From positions 1-32,527 of the forward strand of contig CANJRM010000025.1 of the NCBI GenBank assembly GCA_947476645.1: a DNA stretch of 32,527 nucleotides. The letters are read 5' to 3'. Of the stretch, positions 24,202 to 32,527 are shown one piece after another. The notes below the pieces were generated by a model. That model did not search any database, was not told the origin of the DNA, and worked only from the letters and a program-made list of their open reading frames with translations. The translations under genes and the position numbers were made by a program. The stretch's first letter is position 1; the number at the start of each line of letters is the position of its first letter. The stretch is from Bacteroidota bacterium. GTDB lineage: Bacteria > Bacteroidota > Bacteroidia > Chitinophagales > LD1.

Positions 24202-25509
24202 CTAATCCACAACAAACTTCTTCGTTACTCTTCTATCTCTGGTAGTAAACTGAGCAAAATAAATTCCTTTTGCCAAACAGAGAGGAATGGTTACGTCACT
24301 TTGAGTAAAATTTTGCTGCTGTATCAACCTGCCGAGACTATCAAATATTTTGCAAATGAAAGATGGAACTCCTTGAACAGAAACATGAATGGATTTTCCG
24401 GAAGCAATAAAATTGGGGTATAAATTTACTTCGAAGATTCCCTGATTCAATTCTCCATTCACAGAATTTAAAACAGTATCGCCATATAAATGAAGCGAGT
24501 GAGAAAAGCAGGGGATGATACTATCGGCAGAAATTTCGTGCGAGTTGAACATGGTAAAATCCCATCGCCAATCCCAATAGAACCACGGAATGTGGGTTGA
24601 ATCTAATTGACTTCCCATATACTGGATCCAATTGCACCGACTTGCTGCATCTGCGTATTCACCTACACCAAACTCACCAAGAAAAACAGGAACATTAAAT
24701 GTATCACGCCAGTGGTTGAGACGTGTCATTCCTTCATACAAAATAGATTCATAGAAACTTGTTGGTATAATAGGAAAAGGAGTGCCGGTAGGAAAAACAG
24801 GATTAGTCCAAGAAAAACCCTGATGCGTAAAATCAACAGGGTCATAACAATGCCAGGTGTAAATCAGATTAGTATCAGCAAGGGGTTTGTAATTGGTTGT
24901 ATAGGCAATTCCAATACTTGATGCGTTGGGAGAAACGATTATGGTATGTGCTGTGGTAAACTGACGAATAGAATCAATCGCATCTTTCATCATAATATTA
25001 AGAGAGTCCAACGCAAAAAAAAGAGGAGGCTCATTCAAGAGTTCAAACGTATAATGAGCAGGGTCAAGATAGCGGTACTTATTCGCCAACACGGCCCATA
25101 GGTGAGCAAAGCGTTCGCGGTTTGTTCTCCAATGCTCATTGTCCAATGACCATTCGTGATGATTATCTATTATTAGGTTCATCTGCAATTCATCTGTCCA
25201 TTGAATAACAGAATCAATGCGTGCAAAAAGAAGATTATTTGTATCTACAGTATACGGTGCTATCGAATCCGTAATTCGTGCGAAGCAAATAGGGAGACGA
25301 ATGGATTTCATTCCTGCTTCTTTTATTTTGGCAAGATCTGCTTTTGAGTATCCGTTTGCGGTTGGCCAATTTGGTTGCCATGCTGCTTCAAGCCAGTTAG
25401 AAAGATTCATTCCTTTTTCGAAAGCAGCGCATCGTTGAGCAGCTATTGACTGGCCGTTTATTTGAAAGCAAAGAAATGGCATAAACAAAAGGAGGAGCAT
25501 TTTTTTCAT
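24202..25509 (-). CDS. GH5-family secreted glycosidase with T9SS sorting domain
   Basis: 435 residues from ATG 25509 (MKKMLLLLFMPFLCFQINGQ, a good signal peptide). Earlier starts (TTG 25530, ATG 25518) overlap or adjoin the TACATTTG box and are unlikely. GH5 features, numbered from 25530: GMNLSNWLEA (40-49), IDNHHEWSLD (121-130), acid/base E167 in LLNEPP, TWHCYDP (225-231), nucleophile E286 in FLGEFGVGEYA, and WFYWDWRW (316-323). It probably cleaves a beta-glucan or cellulose-like chain; the subfamily is unknown. The last ~80 residues (VNLYPNFIASGKSIHV, DSLGRLIQQ, LAKGIYFAQF, KKFVVD) are a T9SS type A sorting domain, so the enzyme acts outside or on the surface. Confidence 0.87.
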   Translation of the reverse strand: MKKMLLLLFMPFLCFQINGQSIAAQRCAAFEKGMNLSNWLEAAWQPNWPTANGYSKADLAKIKEAGMKSIRLPICFARITDSIAPYTVDTNNLLFARIDSVIQWTDELQMNLIIDNHHEWSLDNEHWRTNRERFAHLWAVLANKYRYLDPAHYTFELLNEPPLFFALDSLNIMMKDAIDSIRQFTTAHTIIVSPNASSIGIAYTTNYKPLADTNLIYTWHCYDPVDFTHQGFSWTNPVFPTGTPFPIIPTSFYESILYEGMTRLNHWRDTFNVPVFLGEFGVGEYADAASRCNWIQYMGSQLDSTHIPWFYWDWRWDFTMFNSHEISADSIIPCFSHSLHLYGDTVLNSVNGELNQGIFEVNLYPNFIASGKSIHVSVQGVPSFICKIFDSLGRLIQQQNFTQSDVTIPLCLAKGIYFAQFTTRDRRVTKKFVVD

Positions 25510-25527
25510 TGGTGACATACTTTTGAA

Positions 25528-25535
25528 CAAATGTA
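25528..25535 (-). promoter_or_regulatory. -7 box for the GH5 gene
   Basis: TACATTTG on the minus strand, ending 18 bases before ATG 25509. It argues for that start over the two upstream candidates. No TTG lies exactly 19 bases upstream. Confidence 0.5.
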
Positions 25536-25660
25536 AACTCTTTTAAAGCGAAAGCACAGCCATTGTAATACGGTCTTATTCAGCTTTAATATCCGTTCCT
25601 GCAATTTAACACAGAGTATAAAGTAGCTTCATACTTTCGCGGGTATTCAAATATACGCAC

Positions 25661-26719
25661 ATGAAAGAAGGTCTACTTATTTACGGATGCTACGGATACA
25701 CTGGTAAACTCATAAGCGAGCACGCTGTCGAATGTGGATTGAAACCCGTGTTAGCCGGTCGCGATGAAGTGCGAACCAAGGAACTTGCCACTGAATTAAA
25801 TTTGCCTTACCGCGTTTTTGCTTTGGATAATATTGAGTCTGTTGCCGAGCAATTAAAAGATTTTAAAGTGGTGTTGCATTGTGCCGGACCATTCGCACAC
25901 ACGGCTGCTGTAATGGCTAAAGCGTGTATGCAAGCCAAGACTCATTACTTAGATATTACCGGAGAGTTTACCGTGTTTGAAAAAATGTTTAAGCTGAGTG
26001 AAGAAGCAAAACGCGCGGGCATAATGTTAATGCCCGGTGTTGGTTTTGATGTAGTGCCCACAGACTGTATGGCTCTTTATTTAAAAGAAAAATTAAACGG
26101 TGCTGAAACATTGGAAATGGCATTGTATCAAAAAGGCGGAAAGCTTTCGCACGGCACAGCTATTACCGTTGCTGAAAATTTAGGAGCGGGTTGTGTGGTG
26201 CGTAAAGATTCGAAGTTGGTGAAAATTCGTGCAGGAAGTTTAACGCGAGTAATTGATTTTGGTGATACAAAAAGAAAAGGTGTTGCTATTCCATGGGGCG
26301 ATGTGTCCACTGCTTTTCGCACGACTAAAATTCCAAACATTACTATTTATAATGTGGTTCCTCAAAGTGTAATTGACGGCATGAAGTTGAGCAACTACAT
26401 CGGTTTCATTTTAAATACAGGAATTGTAAAACGTTTCTTAACCAACCGAATTAAAAAGCGCCCAGCAGGTCCTGAAAAAGAGCAGCGTGAAAATGCGCAC
26501 AGCGTTGTTTGGGGTGAAGTGAAAAATTTGTTAGGCGTTTCGAAATCTGCTGTACTTGAGCTACCCGAAGGTTATACGCTTACTGCATGGACGGCTGTTC
26601 GCATTGCTCAAAACGTACTTGCCACTGAACCACCACACGGCACTTATACTCCTGCTGCTGTTTATGGCAAAGATTTTATTCTTCGGTTTGATAAAGTGAA
26701 ACGAAGAGATTTGAATTAG
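25661..26719 (+). CDS. Saccharopine dehydrogenase-like NAD(P)-binding oxidoreductase
   Basis: 352 residues. A Rossmann nucleotide-binding start (LLIYGCYGYTGKLISEHA, with G-x-x-G-x-x-G) is followed by VVLHCAGPFAHTAAVMAKAC and HYLDITGEFTVFEKM, the pattern of the saccharopine dehydrogenase NADP-binding/trans-acting enoyl reductase group. A second Rossmann-associated domain follows (GIMLMPGVGFDVVPTDC). Despite the name, such proteins often act on lipids or polyketide-like substrates rather than in lysine metabolism, so the substrate is open. A possible promoter TACTTTCG lies just upstream. It is a single gene, divergent from GH5. Confidence 0.78.
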   Translation: MKEGLLIYGCYGYTGKLISEHAVECGLKPVLAGRDEVRTKELATELNLPYRVFALDNIESVAEQLKDFKVVLHCAGPFAHTAAVMAKACMQAKTHYLDITGEFTVFEKMFKLSEEAKRAGIMLMPGVGFDVVPTDCMALYLKEKLNGAETLEMALYQKGGKLSHGTAITVAENLGAGCVVRKDSKLVKIRAGSLTRVIDFGDTKRKGVAIPWGDVSTAFRTTKIPNITIYNVVPQSVIDGMKLSNYIGFILNTGIVKRFLTNRIKKRPAGPEKEQRENAHSVVWGEVKNLLGVSKSAVLELPEGYTLTAWTAVRIAQNVLATEPPHGTYTPAAVYGKDFILRFDKVKRRDLN

Positions 26720-26789
26720 CATTTCGCTTCTTCGTTTTCCGCTAAACGTTTTAATTTGCAATTGATTACTGTTGCATTAAATCGTTTGC

Positions 26790-27599
26790 ATGAAACACCT
26801 ATTTACATTCTCCTTAGTTTTTTTTTCGCTCATTATTTTTTCTCAGACCTATCCGTTTGCCGAGGGCTTTGAGGGTCAGCCAAACAATTTTCCGCCAGCG
26901 GGCTGGGGCGGAAGCATGAAGGTGTTGAGTAACCACGGCATCAACGACAACAAAGCAATTTGTGCGCGTGTAAGCAGTGCGGTTACTGTTGATTCGGCAA
27001 TCACTCCGTTGATTGGTCCGCTTACTTCGCAATCGACTATTATATTTAAGTATCGCGCTATTGAGTATAATATCTATCCTTCTACACCAAAAGATTTTGA
27101 TGTGGGCGACCAAATTGAAATGCTTTTCAGCACCGATGGAATTTCGTATCAAACGGTTTACCTGATCGATATGAACAACCACAACACGAGTTTTAATTTT
27201 GTGCAGAAAAAAGTTTTTATCACTCAGTTTGCAGGTAACAATGCTTATGTAAAAATTCGTTGCTCGTATGGAAACGGGGCAAGTTTTTATGTTGACATAG
27301 ATACCTTTCAGGTGCGCAACGACCCAACTGCTTCGGGCATAAGTAATTTGAGTGATGAAGAGAATATTTCTGTTTATCCGAATCCGGCACACAATGAGTT
27401 TACAGTTTCGGGTTTACAATTTTTAAAAGGAAATGAGAAGACTTTATCTGTTTATGATATAACGGGAAGAAAAATTTACTCCGCTCTACTTCCAACTTTA
27501 AACTTCAAACTTGAAACTTCTACCTGGCTCCACGGAATTTATTTTGTGGAAGTAAGTGATGAAACCAAAAAGATTACCCGCAAATTAATTATTGAATAG
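26790..27599 (+). CDS. Secreted protein with T9SS type A sorting domain
   Basis: 269 residues. Signal peptide MKHLFTFSLVFFSLIIFSQ; then a beta-sandwich resembling choice-of-anchor/MAM-like domains (FAEGFEGQPNNFPPAGWGG, MLFSTDGISYQTVYL); then a T9SS type A domain about 190-269 (ISVYPNPAHNEFTVSG, VYDITGRKIYS, WLHGIYFVEV, KLIIE). Cargo for T9SS; ligand or activity unknown. Its TAG stop shares one base with the GTG start of hldD (TAGTG), so the two are translationally coupled. Confidence 0.8.
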   Translation: MKHLFTFSLVFFSLIIFSQTYPFAEGFEGQPNNFPPAGWGGSMKVLSNHGINDNKAICARVSSAVTVDSAITPLIGPLTSQSTIIFKYRAIEYNIYPSTPKDFDVGDQIEMLFSTDGISYQTVYLIDMNNHNTSFNFVQKKVFITQFAGNNAYVKIRCSYGNGASFYVDIDTFQVRNDPTASGISNLSDEENISVYPNPAHNEFTVSGLQFLKGNEKTLSVYDITGRKIYSALLPTLNFKLETSTWLHGIYFVEVSDETKKITRKLIIE

Positions 27600-28570
27600 T
27601 GAAGCAACTTGTTGTAACCGGTGCTGCGGGTTTTATAGGAAGTAATCTTGCCCGTAAGTTAAACGAAAAAGGATTTTCGAAGCTCATTTTGGTTGATGAC
27701 TTTACGGAACACAAAGAAGAAAACCTTGATGGCGTTTCTTGCACTCAACGAATTCATCGAGATGATTTTATTGAATGGCTAACCGAAAACAACCACGAGG
27801 TTGAATTCATTTTTCACTTAGGCGCACGGACAGATACCACTGAATTTAATTTCCGAATTCTCGATTCACTCAACCTCAGTTATTCAAAATCGTTATGGGA
27901 AGTCTGCACCATTAAGCAAATTCCATTGCTCTATGCTTCTTCTGCAGCTACTTATGGCCTGGGAGAAAACGGATTCAGTGATGATGATGCAACTGCTAAA
28001 ATTTTAAAGCCGTTGAATCCTTACGGTTTATCGAAACAGCTTTTCGATTTGTTTGTGTTAGAGCAAAAAACTACTCCGCCTTTTTGGTGTGGTTTAAAAT
28101 TCTTCAACGTGTACGGTCCGCATGAATTTCATAAACAACGAATGGCTTCGGTGGTATTGCATGCATTCAAACAAATAAGCGAAACAGGAAAAGTAAAACT
28201 CTTTAAAAGTCATCATCCTGATTTTAAAGATGGCGAGCAATTGCGCGATTTTATTTATGTAGATGATGTGGTGGATGTGTGCCTTTATTTTTTTGAGCAA
28301 CATCAGAACTCATTAAATGGCATCTACAATTTAGGAACGGGCAAGGCGAGAGCTTTTAATGATTTAGTGCGCGCCATTTTCTCTTCACTTCAACTTGCTC
28401 CGCAAATCGAATACGTTCCCACACCCGAAGATATTCGCGATAAGTATCAGTATTTCACTGAGGCGAAAATGAAGAAGCTCCGAGGCGCTGGTTACAGCAA
28501 AGAGTTTCTGTCACTCGAAGAAGGCGTTAAACAGTATGTAGTTTTTCTACAAAAGCAGGAACCGAAATAG
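27599..28570 (+). CDS. hldD: HldD, ADP-L-glycero-D-manno-heptose 6-epimerase
   Basis: 323 residues starting at GTG 27599, overlapping the upstream stop by one base. Extended SDR fold: VTGAAGFIGSNLA (G8, G11, G14), catalytic S114/S115 (YASSAATYG), Y142xxxK146 (PYGLSK), and the family stretches FFNVYGPHEFHKQRMASVV and DIRDKYQYFTEAKM. It epimerises the heptose nucleotide used for the LPS inner core. It is convergent with the thioesterase gene, with only 2 bases between stops. Confidence 0.9.
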   Translation: MKQLVVTGAAGFIGSNLARKLNEKGFSKLILVDDFTEHKEENLDGVSCTQRIHRDDFIEWLTENNHEVEFIFHLGARTDTTEFNFRILDSLNLSYSKSLWEVCTIKQIPLLYASSAATYGLGENGFSDDDATAKILKPLNPYGLSKQLFDLFVLEQKTTPPFWCGLKFFNVYGPHEFHKQRMASVVLHAFKQISETGKVKLFKSHHPDFKDGEQLRDFIYVDDVVDVCLYFFEQHQNSLNGIYNLGTGKARAFNDLVRAIFSSLQLAPQIEYVPTPEDIRDKYQYFTEAKMKKLRGAGYSKEFLSLEEGVKQYVVFLQKQEPK

Positions 28571-28572
28571 TT

Positions 28573-28992
28573 TTAAAAATCTTTCACCGCGCAAGTCAAA
28601 CGTGAAACACAAACCAACTTCTTCTCTTCATTTACAATTTCAATACTCCAAACGTGCAGGGTTCTGCCCACGTGAATCGGCTTTACTGTTCCATACACAA
28701 AACCTGTTTTTACCGAGCGCAGGTGATTGGCGTTTATTTCTATTCCCACTGCCATTTGTTTGGTGATGTCAAGACAAAGCGTTGATGCCACACTGCCCAA
28801 CGATTCTGCCAACACGCACGATGCACCACCATGCAAGAGACCGAAGGGTTGATGTGTTCTTTCGTTCACGGGCATTCGCGCGGTTATAAAATCATCGCCC
28901 ACTTCTAAAAATTCAATTCCCAAAAAATCATCAATGCTTTTATTGGGAAACATATTTTTCAATTCTGCAGTTGGTTTGTGTTTCCAAATCAT
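28573..28992 (-). CDS. Hotdog-fold thioesterase, PaaI/YdiI-like
   Basis: 139 residues. The signature HQPFGLLHGGASCVLAESLGS (H47, H54, G55, G56, E63) is that of the PaaI/EntH/MenI thioesterase group, with E63 as likely catalytic base. It hydrolyses an acyl-CoA or aryl-CoA thioester, possibly 1,4-dihydroxy-2-naphthoyl-CoA in menaquinone synthesis, or proofreads CoA esters; sequence alone cannot choose. It is divergent from the saccharopine dehydrogenase gene with 57 bases between starts. Confidence 0.82.
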   Translation of the reverse strand: MIWKHKPTAELKNMFPNKSIDDFLGIEFLEVGDDFITARMPVNERTHQPFGLLHGGASCVLAESLGSVASTLCLDITKQMAVGIEINANHLRSVKTGFVYGTVKPIHVGRTLHVWSIEIVNEEKKLVCVSRLTCAVKDF

Positions 28993-29049
28993 GTTTTTGT
29001 TTTTAGTGTGGCAAAGAAATTCATTTTCTATTATTGCGACTCATTCATT

Positions 29050-30342
29050 ATGCGAAACATTCTCATACTCGGTGCCGGCAAATCATCCATTGCGTTGATT
29101 GACTACTTGGTTGAAAAATCTTCGACCGAAGAATGGCAGATTACCGTGGCTGATATTACTGGTGCACAAGCCCTGCAAAAGACAAAAGGCAGAGAGAACA
29201 CACACGCCATAGGTTTTGATTTCTACAACGAACCCAATCGCAAACGAATTATTTCAGAAGCAGATATTGTTATTTCCATGCTTCCTGCCGTGATGCATAT
29301 TCCTGTAGCGGAAGATTGTCTCGCACTCAAAAAAAATCTGGTTACTCCTTCTTACATATCCGATGCCATGCGCGACATGGATGAAAAAGTAAAAAAGAAA
29401 GGACTCATTTTTATGAATGAAATAGGTCTTGACCCGGGCATTGACCACATGAGTTCGATGCAAATGATTGACCGCTTGAAAGATGAAAGCAAAATAATTA
29501 CAGCTTACAAATCGCACTGCGGTGGTTTGGTAGCTCCTGAAAACGATGACAACCTTTGGCATTACAAATTCACCTGGAATCCGCGTAACGTAATTCTTGC
29601 GGGTCAAGGCGAAGGAGAAATTCAATGGCTCGAAAAGGGGAAGAAAAAGAAAATTACTTACGAAGAACTCTTCACGCATACAGAAGAATTAAAGATTCCG
29701 CGCTACGGAAAATTTGAAAGCTATCCGAATCGTGACTCATTGAAATACGTTTCTGAATACGGATTAAAAGGAGTAAAAACCATGTATCGCGGCACTTTGC
29801 GCAGACCACCGTTTTGCAAAGGATGGAACGCACTTGTGCAATTAGGATTCACCAATCGCAAAGAAAGATTGACACATAAATTACAGGAAGAAGTAGCAAC
29901 CCTCATGAAAGGCAAATCTGTAATTGCCGATAAACAAATTCACCAATTGATTCTTTCGACTGCGGTAGTGCCAATGCTTTCGTTGCACAAAGACAAATGG
30001 ATTGTTCCCGCTGAACTTCTTCAACATGTTTTGGAACATACCTGGTCTATGCAGGCAAATGATAAGGACATGGTGGTGATGGTTCACGAAATAGAATACA
30101 CGGGTAAAACGGGCAGAGGAAAGAAAACGCTTCAATCATCATTGGTTTGTGTGGGCAAAGATTCTGAACATACCGCCATGGCGCAAACCGTTGGTTTGCC
30201 GGTAGCTATTGCTACCAAAATGATTTTGAATAATGAAATTAAAAAGAAGGGAGTGTTGATGCCGAAACACGCGGAAATCTATAATCCTATATTAGCCGAA
30301 TTGAAAGAATACGGAATTGAGTTTAAGGAAAAAATTAGCTGA
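29050..30342 (+). CDS. Saccharopine dehydrogenase (glutamate-forming type)
   Basis: 430 residues from ATG 29050 (MRNILILGAGKSSIALIDYL, G8-x-G10 Rossmann loop). The in-frame ATG at 28978 would overlap the divergent thioesterase gene and adds 24 implausible residues. Family features: VISMLPAVMHIPVAEDCL, EIGLDPGIDHMSSMQMIDRL, KSHCGGLVAPENDDNLWHYK, WNPRNVILAGQGEGEIQWLE. The enzyme type joins or splits saccharopine with NAD(P); in Bacteroidota it more often serves lysine breakdown. It is distinct from the 352-residue relative 3 kb upstream. Confidence 0.85.
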   Translation: MRNILILGAGKSSIALIDYLVEKSSTEEWQITVADITGAQALQKTKGRENTHAIGFDFYNEPNRKRIISEADIVISMLPAVMHIPVAEDCLALKKNLVTPSYISDAMRDMDEKVKKKGLIFMNEIGLDPGIDHMSSMQMIDRLKDESKIITAYKSHCGGLVAPENDDNLWHYKFTWNPRNVILAGQGEGEIQWLEKGKKKKITYEELFTHTEELKIPRYGKFESYPNRDSLKYVSEYGLKGVKTMYRGTLRRPPFCKGWNALVQLGFTNRKERLTHKLQEEVATLMKGKSVIADKQIHQLILSTAVVPMLSLHKDKWIVPAELLQHVLEHTWSMQANDKDMVVMVHEIEYTGKTGRGKKTLQSSLVCVGKDSEHTAMAQTVGLPVAIATKMILNNEIKKKGVLMPKHAEIYNPILAELKEYGIEFKEKIS

Positions 30343-30423
30343 TGTGTTGATTAGCAGATGAGATAATTAAAATTGTATTTCATCATCTGCTAATTTGCTA
30401 ATCATCTAATCAACTAATTACAA
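30343..30423 (+). other. Intergenic inverted repeats of CTAAT type
   Basis: In the 81-base gap, ATTAGCAGATGA (30350-30361) pairs exactly with TCATCTGCTAAT (30383-30394) around 21 bases, and GTTGATTAG (30345-30353) also pairs with CTAATCAAC (30407-30415). The two pairings compete. Runs of CTAATTnGCTAAT are also present at about 8061-8080. It could be a terminator, an attenuator or just low-complexity filler. Confidence 0.4.
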
Positions 30424-31965
30424 ATGAAAGAACAGATACAAAAGTTAAAGACAAAACAAGCACAGGCACTCCTCGGTGGCGGACAAAAACGTATTGATGA
30501 CCAACACAAAAAAGGAAAACTCACCGCGCGTGAACGTTTAGATTTACTGCTCGATGTAGGAAGCTTTGAGGAAATAGGAATGCTGGTTGAGCACCGCGGA
30601 AGAGATTTCGGTATTGACAAAGAAATTTATTTGGGTGATGGAGTGGTAACCGGTTACGGAACCATCAATGGAAGAATCGTTTATGTTTTTTCACAAGACT
30701 TCACTGTGTTTGGCGGTTCACTTTCAGAAACTCATGCCGAGAAGATTTGCAAGATAATGGATTTAGCTATGAAGAATGGCGCACCTGTTATTGGTTTAAA
30801 TGATTCTGGCGGTGCACGTATTCAGGAAGGTGTGGTTTCGCTCGGTGGTTATGCCGATATCTTTTATCGCAACACTATTGCCAGTGGAGTGATTCCGCAA
30901 ATCTCTGCCATCCTCGGTCCTTGCGCAGGTGGCGCGGTTTACTCTCCCGCCATTACCGATTTTATTATGATGGTGGAGCACACTTCCTACATGTTCGTTA
31001 CCGGACCAAATGTGGTGAAGACAGTAACGCACGAAGATGTAACGAGCGAAGAACTTGGTGGTGCACAGGCACACGCGAGCAAAAGCGGTGTTACACATTT
31101 TACTTACGCCAACGAAGTGGAGTGCATCAACTCTATCAAAAGATTAGTGAGTTACATGCCACAGAACTGCGATGAACAAGCACCTATTTATGATTATGAA
31201 GAGGCGAATGAAACTCGCGAAAAGCTGAACACTATCATTCCTTCCAATCCGAATCAACCCTATGATATTCGTGAAGTAATTACAGAACTCACCGATGCAG
31301 AATCGTTTCACGAAGTGCATAAAGACTATGCGGAAAATATCGTGGTAGGTTTTTCGCGCATTGCGGGAAGAAGTATTGGTGTAGTGGCAAATCAGCCCGC
31401 AGTGCTTGCCGGAGTGCTCGATATTAATTCATCGAAAAAAGGCGCGCGCTTTGTGCGCTTCTGCGATTGCTTCAATATTCCTTTGCTTACGCTGGTTGAT
31501 GTTCCCGGCTTTTTGCCCGGCACCGACCAGGAATGGCATGGCATTATCACCAACGGAGCTAAATTGCTTTATGCTTTCAGCGAAGCAACGGTTCCTAAAA
31601 TTACAGTGATTGTGCGAAAAGCGTATGGCGGTGCTTACGATGTAATGAACAGCAAACACATAGGTGCCGATATGAATTACGCCTGGCCTAATGCCGAAAT
31701 TGCGGTGGTGGGTGCCAAAGGAGCGGCTGAAATTATTTTCAAGAAAGAGATTTCATCAGCAGCAAATCCTGCCGAAAAACTAAAGGAAGTGGTAGATGCT
31801 TATGCCGAAAACTTTGCTCACCCTTACAAAGCCGCAGCCCGTGGTTTTGTAGATGAAGTAATTGAACCTTCACAAACCCGCATCAAACTGATTCGTGCAT
31901 TTAAAATGACCGAGAACAAAGCGGTGAAACTACCTAGGAAGAAACACGGGAATATTCCTCTCTAA
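30424..31965 (+). CDS. Acyl-CoA carboxylase beta (carboxyltransferase) subunit
   Basis: 513 residues. Crotonase-like carboxyltransferase halves: first oxyanion region [11 protein letters not shown] (127-137), [14 protein letters not shown] (167-180), second region [13 protein letters not shown] (398-410), plus [18 protein letters not shown]. This is the propionyl-CoA/acetyl-CoA carboxylase beta family; the PCC-like length and motifs favour propionyl-CoA. The biotin carboxylase/carrier subunit is not in the window. It follows the saccharopine dehydrogenase by 81 bases and may share its transcript. Start ATG 30424. Confidence 0.92.
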   Translation: MKEQIQKLKTKQAQALLGGGQKRIDDQHKKGKLTARERLDLLLDVGSFEEIGMLVEHRGRDFGIDKEIYLGDGVVTGYGTINGRIVYVFSQDFTVFGGSLSETHAEKICKIMDLAMKNGAPVIGLNDSGGARIQEGVVSLGGYADIFYRNTIASGVIPQISAILGPCAGGAVYSPAITDFIMMVEHTSYMFVTGPNVVKTVTHEDVTSEELGGAQAHASKSGVTHFTYANEVECINSIKRLVSYMPQNCDEQAPIYDYEEANETREKLNTIIPSNPNQPYDIREVITELTDAESFHEVHKDYAENIVVGFSRIAGRSIGVVANQPAVLAGVLDINSSKKGARFVRFCDCFNIPLLTLVDVPGFLPGTDQEWHGIITNGAKLLYAFSEATVPKITVIVRKAYGGAYDVMNSKHIGADMNYAWPNAEIAVVGAKGAAEIIFKKEISSAANPAEKLKEVVDAYAENFAHPYKAAARGFVDEVIEPSQTRIKLIRAFKMTENKAVKLPRKKHGNIPL

Positions 31966-31970
31966 CTGTT

Positions 31971-32000
31971 TTGCTTTTCTGAATTATTCTTACATATTTG
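31971..32000 (+). promoter_or_regulatory. Promoter for the rpmB-rpmG operon
   Basis: TTG (31971-31973), 19 bases, CATATTTG (31993-32000): Bacteroidota spacing with one mismatch from TAnnTTTG. It lies 21 bases before the rpmB ATG and just after the carboxylase stop. Confidence 0.65.
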
Positions 32001-32021
32001 CGCCCTCTTAAAAAGAAAGCT

Positions 32022-32264
32022 ATGAGCAAAGTATGTGAATTAACCGGTAAGAAGCCAATGTTTGGTCACTCAGTTTCTCACTCAAACGCAAAAACCAATC
32101 GTAAGTTTTTGCCTAATTTGAAGAAGAAGAAATTCTTTATTCAGGAATTAGATGAGTGGGTAGAGTTGAAAGTGTCAACGTCTGCATTGCGCACCATTAA
32201 CAAAAAAGGTATCTACAACTACCTGAAAGATTTGAGCAAGAAAGGCGAAATCAAATTGAACTAA
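32022..32264 (+). CDS. rpmB: 50S ribosomal protein L28
   Basis: 80 residues from ATG 32022 (MSKVCELTGKKPMFGHSVSH), the typical L28 start; an in-frame start at 31998 overlaps the promoter box and is rejected. It has the usual SNAKTNRKFLPNL and STSALRTINKKGI. It is the first gene of rpmB-rpmG-DUF4295, a conserved Bacteroidota block. Confidence 0.96.
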   Translation: MSKVCELTGKKPMFGHSVSHSNAKTNRKFLPNLKKKKFFIQELDEWVELKVSTSALRTINKKGIYNYLKDLSKKGEIKLN

Positions 32265-32284
32265 TTTAATAGAACTATAAACCA

Positions 32285-32473
32285 ATGGCAAAGAAATCAA
32301 AAGGCAACCGCATACAGGTTATACTGGAATGCACCGAGCAAAAAGAAACGACTGTTCCGGGAACAAGCCGTTATATGACTTACAAAAACCGTAAGACCAC
32401 CACTGAGCGTTTGGAATTGAGAAAGTTCAATCCGAATTTGAAGAAGGTAACATTGCATAAAGAAATTAAATAG
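32285..32473 (+). CDS. rpmG: 50S ribosomal protein L33
   Basis: 62 residues, [20 protein letters not shown] and [20 protein letters not shown], standard L33. The zinc-type CxxC pairs are absent, so this is the cysteine-free (C-minus) form. It lies 20 bases after rpmB. Confidence 0.96.
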   Translation: MAKKSKGNRIQVILECTEQKETTVPGTSRYMTYKNRKTTTERLELRKFNPNLKKVTLHKEIK

Positions 32474-32482
32474 TAAAACACC

Positions 32483-32527
32483 ATGGCAAAAATTTCAAAG
32501 AACGCGAGAACAGACCGTGCTACAGTA
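32483..32527 (+). CDS. 5' end of a DUF4295-type small protein, cut by the window edge
   Basis: The frame opens at ATG 32483, 9 bases after rpmG, and reads MAKISKNARTDRATV before the edge. In Bacteroidota a ~50-residue basic DUF4295 protein sits here, usually followed by ftsY. The assignment rests on position and the basic start. Confidence 0.6.
   Translation, partial: MAKISKNARTDRATV

Noticed and set aside
24202-25530. GH5 gene starting at TTG 25530
   Set aside because: That TTG is part of the TACATTTG promoter box; ATG 25509 gives a normal signal peptide.
26814-27392. 192-codon minus-strand frame
   Set aside because: Exactly opposite the T9SS protein at 26790-27599, which has a signal peptide and sorting domain; the antisense product is featureless.

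Overview
The window is from a member of the Bacteroidota, probably near the Chitinophagia/Sphingobacteriia, though I cannot place it to family. Four signs support this: Type IX secretion (T9SS) C-terminal sorting domains on several secreted proteins; promoters of the Bacteroidota form TTG-N19-TAnnTTTG (TACATTTG, TAGATTTG); a DUF5723-like barrel next to a large lipoprotein; and the rpmB-rpmG-DUF4295 order at the right edge. No rRNA, tRNA, CRISPR array or prophage was seen.

Layout. 1-3464 (minus): 5' part of a giant secreted CotH-kinase protein with lamin-tail and tandem InlB-type repeats, running off the left edge. 3563-6575 (minus): fatty acid desaturase and a GT39-like membrane glycosyltransferase. 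6576-11059 is the accessory part: a carboxypeptidase-regulatory-like protein with a suspicious 5' end, a seven-repeat T9SS cargo protein carrying an 11-G tract, an orphan T9SS tail, a REP-associated tyrosine transposase (RAYT), four copies of a palindromic REP-like element, and a decayed 63-bp coding repeat. 11060-14574 (minus): DUF5723-like barrel and its lipoprotein neighbour. 14644-20793 (minus): sufB-(small ORF)-sufC-sufD-sufS-sufE plus a trailing secreted protein of unknown function, behind a TAGATTTG promoter overlain by a perfect 7-bp-arm palindrome. 20885-23244 (minus): a MFS transporter and a peptidoglycan-binding repeat protein. The right third is mostly plus strand: dapD, a saccharopine-dehydrogenase-like reductase, a small T9SS protein coupled to hldD, a saccharopine dehydrogenase, an acyl-CoA carboxylase beta subunit, then rpmB-rpmG-DUF4295. 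A GH5 glycosidase and a hotdog thioesterase lie among them on the minus strand.

How the genes work together. The SUF genes form a complete Fe-S assembly module: SufBCD scaffold, SufS desulfurase, SufE sulfur acceptor. dapD serves lysine/diaminopimelate synthesis and hldD serves LPS-core heptose. Four secreted proteins or fragments would depend on a T9SS encoded elsewhere.

The most unusual element is the RAYT/REP locus. The transposase gene lies between an inverted pair of REP-like palindromes, has a third copy inside its own reading frame, and a fourth lies 3 kb away. The inner stem covaries between copies. Just downstream, in the same frame, is the last ~41 codons of a T9SS cargo gene whose body is missing.
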